64,000 nucleotides of DNA. It comes from an uncultured delta proteobacterium (GTDB lineage Bacteria > Desulfobacterota > Desulfobulbia > Desulfobulbales > Desulfurivibrionaceae). The stretch covers positions 1 through 64,000 of the forward strand of contig CAIPYE010000015.1 of NCBI GenBank assembly GCA_903869265.1, in the 5' to 3' direction. The notes under the pieces are model-generated. The model was not told where the DNA came from and did not search any database. It saw only the letters and a list, made by a program, of their open reading frames with translations. This document shows positions 1 through 11,200 of the stretch, one piece after another; the stretch's first letter is position 1; every line of letters starts with the position of its first letter. The position numbers were made by a program, and so were the translations under genes.

Positions 1-1
1 C

Positions 2-1444
2 AAGGGCTACACCATGTACTTCACCAACTACCTGGCTACCTTGCCACCCGAAGACCGCGACCTCATCGTCGCGCAGTTGCCTAATCTGCTCGACTGGTAC
101 ATCCAGGCAGGCACCCAGGCCATGGAGGCCACGGCAGGAACACAGCGTGCCTTCATGCTGGGCGGCAGCGGTAATGATACCCTGTCCGGCGGCAGCCAGG
201 CCGATCTGCTGGTGGGCAATGGCGGACAGCGGGACACCCTGTACGGCATGGGCGGCAATGACATTTTGAAGGGCGGCTCTGGCAACGACGTCCTGGACGG
301 CGGCGCGGGCGCCGACCTGATGATCGGCGGCGATGGAATCGACACCTACACCATCGAAGGCAACGACACCATCCGGGATACGGGCCGCAACATCATTGTC
401 TACCAGGGCCAGGCGATCGCCGGGGCCTTTCTGCGGGAGGGCAGAAGCAACACCTACAGCTTTCTGGGCGACAACAACATCACCCTGACCTTCAACTCCC
501 CCGGCCACATGGTGCTGAATGGGACGGACAGCGTCACCTTTGAAAACCAGACCAGCGCGGCTGATTTTGAGAACGGGGATTTCGGGATAACGCTGTACGA
601 CAAAGTGGAGCCAGGAGGAACACTGCTTGGGACTAACGTCGCTGATTATACTTATCTGTATTCTGACAGTTATAATGATGATCAATGTACGTATGAGTTC
701 GTGTCTGGAGTTAATTATGAGCATGACTTTCAGCTCACCGATACTGGTATTCCCAGCTTCAGTATTTATGGCTACGGCGGCAACGATATGCTCTTTGGCC
801 TTTCAGACCAGGATTATATCAGTGGCGGTGCAGGCAACGACGTGATTGATGGCGATGTAATTCTTCTTGTCGATGGCGGGAAACCTTATGGGGTTCCTTC
901 GTGGATGAATACGACGGGAGCCGGAGACATGCTGTATGGGGACGCTGGCAGGGATTGGATTTGTGGCGAATTCGGCAACGATCTGATTTCTGGCGGTGAG
1001 GACGGAGATTTTCTGTCGGGAGATAGCGAAAATGATGTCGTCTACGGTGACGGCGGCGATGATATAGTCCTCGGCGGGGATGGTGACGATCTGCTTTCTG
1101 GGGGTGATGGCAATGATGTCATCTACGGCGACAGCGCTTTTTATTTACAGCCTCCTGAGTGGGATGAGTTTTGTTATAGAGACAGCTCTGCCTTGGATTT
1201 TCAGGTGACTTACGACAATAAAGGCTACTCCTCTGAGATTGTCTTTCAGGGGTTTAATCCAGTTGTGGTTGGAATAGGATCTGACCAGCTTTTCGGGGGT
1301 AACGGCAATGACACCCTGATTGGCAGTGGAGGTAACGACCTGCTAATGGGCGAGGCAGACCATGATCGTCTGGAGGGAGGGGATGGTGACGATTACCTAA
1401 ATGGGGGGGACGGCAACGATTGGAACTGGAGGATGACGGCATGA
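2..1444 (+). CDS. RTX calcium-binding protein, partial at window edge and probably 3'-truncated
   Basis: The reading frame is open from base 2, so the first ATG (base 14) is probably internal and the true start lies upstream of the window. The protein carries glycine/aspartate-rich RTX nonapeptides (GGSGNDTL, GGAGADLM, GGDGNDVIYG) that bind calcium and fold as beta-rolls in type I secreted proteins. It matches residues about 380-890 of the giant lipase-RTX protein encoded at 2227-12177, starting with the segment before LLDWYIQA. The match ends abruptly at base 1420. After GGDGND the frame reads WNWRMTA and stops, where the paralog continues for over 2400 residues. It therefore lacks the later RTX units, the cadherin-like modules and the C-terminal secretion region. 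Its stop overlaps the next gene's start as ATGA. It is most likely a truncated duplicate and may be non-functional. Confidence 0.8.
   Translation, partial: KGYTMYFTNYLATLPPEDRDLIVAQLPNLLDWYIQAGTQAMEATAGTQRAFMLGGSGNDTLSGGSQADLLVGNGGQRDTLYGMGGNDILKGGSGNDVLDGGAGADLMIGGDGIDTYTIEGNDTIRDTGRNIIVYQGQAIAGAFLREGRSNTYSFLGDNNITLTFNSPGHMVLNGTDSVTFENQTSAADFENGDFGITLYDKVEPGGTLLGTNVADYTYLYSDSYNDDQCTYEFVSGVNYEHDFQLTDTGIPSFSIYGYGGNDMLFGLSDQDYISGGAGNDVIDGDVILLVDGGKPYGVPSWMNTTGAGDMLYGDAGRDWICGEFGNDLISGGEDGDFLSGDSENDVVYGDGGDDIVLGGDGDDLLSGGDGNDVIYGDSAFYLQPPEWDEFCYRDSSALDFQVTYDNKGYSSEIVFQGFNPVVVGIGSDQLFGGNGNDTLIGSGGNDLLMGEADHDRLEGGDGDDYLNGGDGNDWNWRMTA
1282..1420 (+). repeat. Direct repeat shared with 4758-4896
   Basis: These 139 bases match 4758-4896 with, by my reading, only two substitutions. 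They lie at the very end of the homology between the truncated RTX gene and its giant neighbour. Just upstream (about 600-1270) the two copies differ strongly, and they are very similar again at about 290-600 versus 3755-4060. Such a mosaic suggests recombination or gene conversion between tandem copies. Confidence 0.85.
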
Positions 1445-2178
1445 AAAACAGGATGATGTTCGGGATAGTCAAAGGAGTTGTACTCACGGTTTTGTTTGCC
1501 GCTCTTGCTGGCTGCATGACTCTGGCCAAGAATAACCCGCTTGGGATCGGTAAAAGCTGGAAGGAAGAGGTTTTGCTGCACGACGGCACAACCTTGACCG
1601 CGAAACGGTCTCATAGCTATGGCGGGTATCCGGAAATTGTCAGTACCTCCCGGTCGTTGCTGAAGGAGGAGTGCAAGTTTACCATTCCGGGCACGAATCA
1701 GGACGTGACCTGGAAAAGCGATTTCGGTCGTGAGCAGCAAGACAACCTGACGTTGTTGGCGCTCGATATCTTCAACGGCACGCCATACATCGTGACCAAT
1801 CCGGCGGGATGCCTGGCCTATAACCACTGGGGCCGCCCCAATCCGCCCTACGTTTTTTTCAGGTATGACGGCAGCGCCTGGCAGCGGATACCGCTGGAGG
1901 AACTTCCAAAGGAGATGAAGGCAGCGAATGTCATCGTCGGCGGCTACAGCGAACAGTGGGACCGCGAACGCCGCTGGAGCTCGGAACCGGTTTCGGTTGA
2001 GGAAGTCAAGAAGATCAATAAATCCATAGGGAAATATAATCAACACCTGCAAGTCTTTGTAAGGGAGCCGCTTGATTCGAAGAAGACGCAGTCAAGTGTG
2101 AACTGCCCTGACTACAACTCCCAGCAATACCGAAGTTTCAAGGCACCGCTTCCGATGAAGCCATCCACGGAGAAATAA
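1441..2178 (+). CDS. Lipoprotein of unknown function (candidate immunity partner of the lipase-RTX protein)
   Basis: The chosen start ATG overlaps the previous stop (ATGA) and has GGAGGA about seven bases upstream. The 245-residue product begins MKNRMM, has a hydrophobic stretch, and then a lipobox ending LAGC at about residue 24, so it should be a membrane-anchored lipoprotein facing the periplasm. The mature part contains SWKEEVLLHDGT, FTIPGTNQDVTW, GTPYIVTNPAGCLAYN and WGRPNPPYVFF; no catalytic motif is visible. I do not recognise a characterised family, although similar uncharacterised lipoproteins seem familiar from other proteobacteria. It sits between two lipase-RTX family genes. Secreted lipase effectors of type VI systems are often paired with periplasmic lipoprotein inhibitors, so an immunity role is possible. 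That is inference from position only. A role in secretion is an alternative. Confidence 0.75.
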   Translation: MKNRMMFGIVKGVVLTVLFAALAGCMTLAKNNPLGIGKSWKEEVLLHDGTTLTAKRSHSYGGYPEIVSTSRSLLKEECKFTIPGTNQDVTWKSDFGREQQDNLTLLALDIFNGTPYIVTNPAGCLAYNHWGRPNPPYVFFRYDGSAWQRIPLEELPKEMKAANVIVGGYSEQWDRERRWSSEPVSVEEVKKINKSIGKYNQHLQVFVREPLDSKKTQSSVNCPDYNSQQYRSFKAPLPMKPSTEK

Positions 2179-2226
2179 CAAACTGGTTATCAGGTAATAG
2201 TAAAATTGATTAAGTTGGGGTGAATT

Positions 2227-5200
2227 ATGACTACGGACATTGAATATGCGTTGATGGCAGGTCGAGCGTATCAGATAACTCGCGACCAGATAAATCAATT
2301 TCCAACTCCGCAGGGTTGGCTGGAACTTGCGCATGTGCCAAAAAATCCAGACTATCCGATGTTCACAGAGACATCAGGTTTTGAAGCGGTATCTTTCCAA
2401 AATATTGCCAACCCGAACGAAATCGTCATCTCCTTTGCCGGGACTAACCCAAGCAGCATGGTAGACCCCGACTGGATTGCCAACCTTGATCTGACCACAA
2501 GCCTTGTCTGTGCGCAGCAGTTGAAGGAGGCGGCAGCCTATTACCTGGAGATTAAAAAGGCCAACAAGGATAACCCCGACGTCACCATCAGCTTCACCGG
2601 TCATTCCCTGGGCGGAGGTCTGGCTGCCCTGTTGGGGGTGTTCTTCGATAAAAAGGCTGTCACCTTTGACCAAGCGCCGTTTGCCAACTCCGCCAAGGAA
2701 TCGATCCGCAACGAGCTGGTCACCTATCTTAATGGTCTTTACTCTCCCGAAGAACTCGCCACCCTGACGCCGGAGCTGTTTTTCTTCACTAACAGCGACC
2801 TTGCCACCCGAGCGGGAAATGTCAGCGGGTTCTACGTGAAAGGCGAGGTGCTTTCCTCGTCCCTAGTGCTCAAACCATTCTCGACAATCGGTGACCAAAA
2901 ACCGCTCATCCAAGGCGCAGCGCCAGACAATCTTGCTTTCCAGATATCTCTGCACTCACAAACCCTGCTCACCGCCTTTTTGCAGAACGACGCTTTCCTG
3001 AAGGTAACCGACAAGCTGCCGGACATGGTGAAGATGCTCTTTGACGAGCGGTTGTTCGCCCATGACCCGAGCAAGTTGGTTGATGTTCAGCGCAACTTCC
3101 TCGAAGGCCTGATCCAGCATCAAACTGGCGCTTCTGGGGATAACATGCTCGACCGCTTTACCGCTGATCTGCAACTGATCGCCCAAGACGGCGGCCTGAG
3201 CCTGACCAATAACAACATCACCAAGGCGCTCACCGCCTTTGCCATGCAGAAATATGACAATGAGTTGGAAACCGGTGCAGGCGTGGGGATAAGGCTTTTC
3301 AGCAGCGACGGCATGACCGGCGGTATCCATCTCGATATGTCGAACGTGGCGGCAACTCTTGCCGATGCCAAGGGCTTTACCGGCACCGACATGGACAAGA
3401 TGTTCACCTCCTACCTGAACAGCTTGGCATTCAGCGAGGCAACCACTGCCCTGAAGGAAAAGTTGCCCGACCTGCTTGACTGGTATATCCAGGCAGCAGG
3501 CAGCCAGGCCATGAACGCCACGGCAGGAACACAACGCGCTTTCATGCTGGGCGGCAGCGGCGACGATATCCTGACCGGCGGCAGTCAGGCCGATGTGCTG
3601 GTGGGCAACATGGGTCAGGACACACTGAATGGCGGTGCAGGGGATGACGTGCTGATGGCGGGCTGGAAGAGCGACGGTTTTTCGGACAACACCGGCGATA
3701 GCCTCAATGGCGGCATAGGCAACGATACCCTGTATGGTGGGTACGGCGCCGATACCCTGGACGGCGGCGCGGATGCCGACCTGATGATCGGCGGCGATGG
3801 GATCGACACCTACTACATCGAAGGCAACGACACCATCCGGGACACGGGCCGCAACATCATTGTCTACCAGGGCCAGGCGATCGCCGGGGCCTTTCTGCGG
3901 GAGGGCACAAGCAACACCTACAGCTTCTTGGGCGACAACAACATCACCCTCACCTTCAATTCCCCCGGCCACCTGGTATTGAACGGCACGGACAGCATCA
4001 CCTTTGAAAACCAGACCAGCGCGGCTGATTTTGAGAACGGGGATTTCGGGATAAGCCTGTACGATTCGGTGGATGCTGACAGTACCCTGAACGGGACGGG
4101 ATATAGTGATGTTTCTGATGTGGCATTCCACCGTGTTGACGGTATCACATATGATTTTGGCAATTTTGGCTATGATAACGCGGGTGGATGGATCACTGCC
4201 GCTAAGTTTGTGATCACTGATGCCTTTCCGCCCAGGCTCCACATTGATGGTCGCGGAGGTAACGACTGGCTTATTGGTCTCGCTAGTCAGGATTACATCA
4301 ACGGTGGCAGTGGGGACGATATAATCCAAGGTGATCTCGATAGGTATTATTATTCGGAATCTGATGCGCCGTATACACATTTGTCTTGGTTAAAGACAGG
4401 CACAGGCGATCTGCTTTATGGGGACGCAGGCAGGGATAGAATTCGGGGCATGTACGGCGATGATCTGATCTCCGGCGGCGATGATGGGGACTTTCTCTCT
4501 GGGGACAGCGGAAACGACTTCGTCAGCGGCGACAACGGAGATGACCTGGTGCTTGGTGGGGATGGCAACGATCTGCTTTTTGGAGGAAGTGGCAATGATT
4601 GCCTTATGGGCGATATGGCTTTTTCAGTAGCTGACTACACAGCATGGGTCACGGTTTACGATTGTCCATTAGATTTTCAAGTGATTTACGACAGCAATGG
4701 ATACTCCATTGAGATTGACTTTCAGGGTTTTGGGTTGACGGTGAATGGGGCAGGCGATGACCAGCTTTTCGGGGGTAACGGCAATGACACCCTGATTGGC
4801 GGTGGCGGTAACGACCTGCTAATGGGCGAGGCAGACCATGATCGTCTGGAGGGAGGGGATGGTGACGATTACCTAAATGGGGGGGACGGCAACGATTTCC
4901 TGATGGGAGGGGATGGTAACGATTTACTGGATGGCGGTGACGGTCAGGATCAACTGCAAGGTGGCAGCGGGAACGACACTCTTTTTGGCGGCGCTGACGA
5001 TGACGTGCTGCTTGGTGAAGCGGGCAACGATATTCTGGATGGCGGTAGCGGAAATGATTTGCTGAAAGGCGGTAGCGGGAATGACCGCCTTTTTGGCGGC
5101 GCTGGCAATGATGATATGGATGGTGAAGAAGGCAACGATTTTCTGGAGGGTGGTGCCGGCGACGATCGTCTGTTTGGCGGAGATGGCGACGACACGCTCT

Positions 5201-8200
5201 CCGGGGGGGCAGGCAACGATTACCTTATTGGCGGCAATGGCAACGATGTGTATCAGTACGGCCGTGGTTTCGGGCATGACACTATTTATGATTCCGGCTC
5301 GGCGGGTGGCGGGGATACGATTCTGTTCAACGCTGATGTTGCGCCCAGCGATGTCATTGTTTTGCGGCAAGACAACCACCTTGTTCTTTTATTTGACGGC
5401 GGCGATCAATTGGACGTCGTTGACTGGTTCGCGTCTGGAAGCAACAAGGTTGAGCGGGTGGAGTTTGCCGACGGCACGGTGTGGGATGTGGGAGCACTCA
5501 CGGACAGGGCGAATAACCCTCTTTTCAACACACCGACCGGCGATATCATTCAGGGTGCGCAGACTACTGACGATATTATCCTGGGCACGGGCGGCAATGA
5601 TGTGCTTGTCGCTGGTCCTGGCGATGACGCCCTTATCGGTGGGGCGGGCAATGATGCCTATTTTCTGGACAGGGGCTTCGGCTATGACCTTGTGCAGGAA
5701 ACCGATGGCCATAGCGATATGGATACGGTTTTTTTCGGCGAGGGGATTGCGCCTTCCGATGTCCTTATTTCCCAGGATGGCAGGAATCTCTATCTTTCCG
5801 TCAACGGGTCGGGCGATGTGTTGATGTTGGCCAACTGGATGCAGGATTACACTTATTCGACCGGCTCCACCATAGAAACTTTTGAATCTGTATCGGTACG
5901 CTCCGGTCAGGCTGTGGAGAAAGTAGCCTTTAAGGACGGCACCTGGTGGGATGCGAACTATCTTTTGTCGCATGCCGCTGCTTCGCCCTACGTGTTTGGC
6001 AGCAAAGGGGAAGATATTTTATCGGGAAAGTCTGGGGCTGAAATTCTATTGGGCAGAGGCGGCAATGACTCCCTGAATGGCGCAGCTGGCAACGATATTC
6101 TGGATGGCGGCAGCGGCAACGATCATCTGTATGGCGGCGATGGAAATGACATCCTCGATGGTGGTATCGGGAACGATTATCTGGACGGTGGCGCCGGGAA
6201 TGATGTGTATCTTTTTGGCCGCGGGTTTGGCCAGGATCATATAGAAAATTCGGGCCAGACCCCCGGCAAGGTGGATACAGTCCGTTTAGCTGCGGGAATT
6301 GCCCCCGCCGATGTTTCCATGTTTCGAGGCTCTGATGGAAGCCTGTACCTCTCCATCAACGGCACCTCCGATCGTCTGGCTCTGGGGCAGTGGTGGGGAT
6401 GGGATGATCCATCTGAACAGTGGGCGGTGGAGAGGATCGAATTCGCCGGTGGCACAGTATGGGATGCGGCAACCATGCTGGCCTCCATCGTGAGTCCTTC
6501 TCCAACGGAAGGCTCGGATTTTATTTATGGTTGGCGAGATGGCCGTGGTGCGGACTACTTGACCGGTTCGGGCGGCGATGATGTCCTCGCCGGTTTTGGC
6601 GGTAACGATATTTTGTCCGGGGAAGCGGGCAACGATGATCTGAGCGGCGGCAGCGGCAATGATTTTCTTGATGGCGGCAGCGGCAATGATTCGCTTGATG
6701 GCGGCAGCGGCGACAACACTCTCTCTGGCGGTGATGGCAATGATCATCTGTACGGTGGAGATGGAAAAAACTTTCTTGATGGTGGAAGCGACAACGATTT
6801 TCTTTATGGCGGAAGCGGCGACGATCACCTGTATGGCGGCGATGGTAACGATGTGCTGTGGGGCGACATCAGTGGGGAAGAGGGAGGCAACGACCTGCTC
6901 TCCGGTGGGGCAGGCGACGATTACCTGAACGCAGGGGCAGGAGCCGATGCGTACCTTTTTGGCCGTGGCTTTGGCAGGGATGTGGTGCAGGAGTATTTCG
7001 AACTGGAGGAGTGGGATGATAACCCCAGCAATCTGGATGCAATTCGGTTCAACGATGACGTTGCGCCTTTTGACCTGACGGTTTATCGGGATAACTACGA
7101 TCTCTGCCTTTCCATCAACGGGACAGAGGATCTGTTGACCGTCAAGCAGTGGTTTTTAACGGAGTATGCCCGGATTGAACGGGTGGAGTTTGCCGATGGC
7201 ACGGTGTGGGACGAGGCGCGGCTGGAGGAAACCCCGATTCTTGGTACGGAACTGGACGACTATTTAGTCGGCCGCGACTTGAAGGATGTGTTGGAAGGCA
7301 AGGCTGGCAACGATACCCTGATTGGCCGTTTCGGTGATGACATCCTGGATGGGGGCGCAGGGGATGACTATCTTGAGGGTGACGCAGGGAGCGATACCTA
7401 TCTGTTCAATCTGGGTGGAGGGCAGGACACGATTTCCGACTATGATGAAGATGTCCATACTTACCTGTACAACTGGGGGGGCACCCAACACACTGTTTAC
7501 GACGAGAATTACAATGCAGGTTCCCTGGATACCCTCCGCTTTGGAGAAGGGATTGCCACAGGCGACATCACCTTTACCCGTGCCGGAGATGATCTGGTCT
7601 TAGGCATCAACGGCACCAGCGATCAGGTGACGATCCAGGGCTGGGGATATGGAGACGACAACCGCATTGAGCGGGTGGAGTTTGCCGATGGCACTGTCTG
7701 GGATGCGGCTCAAATTCAGATGTGGATGTCCGACTTGTTTACCCTATCAATTGTGGGTACGGAAGCTAATGATTATCTCTACTCCTCATCAGATGAAGAC
7801 GTCATCATTCAAGGTTTGGGTGGAGGCGACTGGATTTATGGAAACAACGGCAATGACATTCTTTACGGCGGTGCCGGGGATGACGAACTTTACGCCGGAG
7901 AGGGGAACGACATTCTGGCTGGGGGGACGGGAGATGACTATCTTGAAGGAGAAGGTGGCAACGACACCTACCTGTTTAACCTGGGCGACGGCCAGGACAC
8001 AATTTATGATGAGGATTACAATGTAGGCAATCTGGATACGATCCGCTTTGGAGAAGGGATCGTTGCGAGCGACATCACCTTTTTCCGCAGCGACAATGAT
8101 CTGGTTCTCGGCATCAACGGCACCAGCGATCAGGTGAAGATCGAAGACTGGGGATATGGGGATGCCAACCGTATCGAACGTGTGGAATTTGCCGATGGCA

Positions 8201-11200
8201 CGGTCTGGGATGCAGCAGATATACAGACGCAGACTGCCGCGTTGCTTGGTCTGCCTATTGTGGGAACGGATGATAGCGATTCCCTGTCGGCCTGGTCAGG
8301 AGAAAATGCCATCCTTCAGGGGGGCGATGGCGATGATGAACTGTATGCTTATTTCAACTCTGTCGATACCGCGAACAACGCCCTTCTGGATGCGGGCACC
8401 GGCGATGATTACATTGAATCCGGTTATGCCAATAATTTGATCATTGGCGGCACGGGCTCTGACTATATCTATGCCGTTGAGGATAACGGCGTGGTGTTGT
8501 TTAATCGTGGTGACGGTCAGGATGGCTATGAATTGTATTCAGACGGTGAACAACGTACGGTTTCCTTAGGTGGAGGCATTGCGTACACGGATTTGAGGTT
8601 CTCCCGGGAAGGTGATGACCTGATTTTGGAAATCGGCGATACCGACAGCATGACTTTCTATTATTGGTTTGATACGTACTGGGGGGATAGCAAGACGATC
8701 AAGACATTGCAGATCATCGCCGAGGCAATGCCCGATTATAACCCCCAGTCTGCGGACCAGTTGTTGAACAAGCGCATCCAGCAATTCGACTTCCTGGCCC
8801 TGGCGAATCAATTCGAGGAAGCTGTTGCTGCCGACCCTGCGATTACCTCATGGGAACTCGCTCCGCATCTGGCGGATGCCTATCTGGCCGGTTCCGATAC
8901 GGAGGCTCTGGGCGGCGAGATGGCCTACCAATATGGCATTACCGGCTCGCTGGATCAATTGTCTGCAACGGAAATACGGAAACAGTTGGGTAATGCGCAA
9001 TTTGGTGTGGCAGCCCAAGCAATAGCCACCACTGAGATAAATAATGCCCCGGTATTAGCCATTCCTCTTAACGATATGAGCGTAGCCCAAGGAGAGGTAT
9101 TCACCTTCCGGGTTGCAAGCGATGCGTTTACAGACCCGGATGCGGGTGACACGCTCACCTTGAGTGCGAGCCTGGCCAATGGCGATCTGCTGCCGGATTG
9201 GCTTACTTTTGATGCAGCCACAGGCAGTTTCAGCGGCACGCCGACCTCGACTTCCGCCGGGCTGTGGAATGTGCGCGTCACTGCCACGGACAATGGCGGA
9301 GTCAGTGTCAGCGATGAATTTGTCCTTGATGTGGCCGATTCCCTTGTCGGCACCGCCGGAGCCGACATCCTGACTGGCACCGCAGACAACGACACTCTTC
9401 AGGGCGGGGCAGGCAATGACCTGCTGGCCGGTGGTGATGGCAACGACACCTACATCTTTAATCCCGGCGATGGTGTGGACCAGATCGTGGATACCTCCGG
9501 CACGGATACCATCCTGTTCGGGGCCGGGATCACACCCGATTCGCTTTCCCTCGGTCTTGGCTCCCTGCTGGTGCGGGTAGGGGATCAGGGCGAAGCCATT
9601 CACATCGAAGACTTCAATCCCGAAGACCCGTTCAACTCCTCGGTCATAGAGCAATTTCAATTCGCCGACGGCACCGTGCTGGGGATCGGTGAACTGCTCG
9701 CGCGCGGCTTTGATATCCAAGGTTCAGATGGCGACGACCTGCTGACCGGCACAGCCATTACTGATCGGATCAGCGGAGGAGAAGGCAATGATACCCTGGA
9801 TGGCGGGAAAGACGATGACCTGCTCGCCGGAGGTGGCGGCAACGACACCTATATCTTCAATCTCGGCGACGGGGTGGATACCATCGCGGATGTATCGAGT
9901 GCCACAGAAGGAAATCTCATTGCATTCGGCGCGGGCATCGCACAGGGGGATCTCACTTTCGAACGGGATGGCAGTGATCTCCTGATCCGGGTGGGCTTGC
10001 AGGGTGATGCTTTGCGGCTCAAGGATTTCGATCGCTTCGGCAATAATGGTTCCCTGGTGGCGGATACCCTGCAATTTGCAGACGGCAGTGAGGCCAGCCT
10101 GTTTGCGCTCACCAATAGCGTGCCGGTAGTCGGCGTGATGCCGGATAATCAAACAGTCCTTGAAGATGCGGCATACAGCTTCACGATTCCCGCAGAGACC
10201 TTTACCGATGGGGATGGTGGCGACTCACTGATCTACTCCGCAACCCTTGGGAACGGCAACTCTCTGCCAGCCTGGCTCATCTTTAATCCCGTCACCCGTA
10301 CCTTCAGCGGTACTCCGGAAAATGAGGATGTCGGAATACTGGATGTGAGCGTGATGGCCACCGATACGGCGGGTGCTGCCGCACTCGCCAGCTTTGCCCT
10401 GAACATCGTTAATGTCAATGACGCACCTCTGGTCGCAGCCCAAATCCCGACACAATCGGCAACGGAGGATGCTGCCTTCAGCTTTACGATTCCGGCCGAG
10501 GCGTTCACGGATGTTGACGCAGGGGATTCGCTTACCTATAGCGCAAGCTTGGCCGATGCCTCAGCATTGCCGTCTTGGTTGAGTTTCGATGCCGCGACTC
10601 GCACCTTCAGCGGTACTCCGGCAAACGATGATGTCACCACCCTGGATATTACGGTGACCGCAACCGACAGCACCGGCGCCAGCACCGCTGAGATTTTCGC
10701 GGTGGATGTGGTCAACACCAATGATGCCCCAATGACCATGGCCGATGCCGGGTTCGTGGGTGAGGACCAAGCTTTATTGTATTCCGGCAACGTGCTCAAT
10801 AACGATAGCGACGTGGATAGCGGAACCATCCTCAGCGTAACAGCTCCGGGCGAGTATGTCGGCAGGTACGGCACCCTGTCCATTGCGGCGGATGGCGGCT
10901 ACACCTACCGTCTCGATAACGCAAGTGGAGATGTCCAGTCCCTGGCCCAAGGCAGCACAGTGGTCGATCAGTTCACCTACAACGTAACCGACGGGATCGT
11001 CGCGGTTTCCGGACAACTGGACATCACGGTGACCGGCAGCAACGACGCGCCGGTGGTGGCGGGTGACAGTGCCTTCCTGATCGAAGACCTGATGGCTTCC
11101 GCTAGCGGCAATGTGCTGGCTAACGATACTGACGCGGATGCCGGAACTACCCTTGCCGTGGCAGATCCTTCTAATCAACAGGGCAAGTATGGCACCCTGA

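Noticed and set aside
2956-4380. Long open frames on the minus strand inside the lipase-RTX gene (also at 10774-11760 and others).
   Set aside because: They follow the repetitive GC-rich codon pattern of the RTX gene, have no recognisable domains, and overlap it completely; they are antisense shadows.
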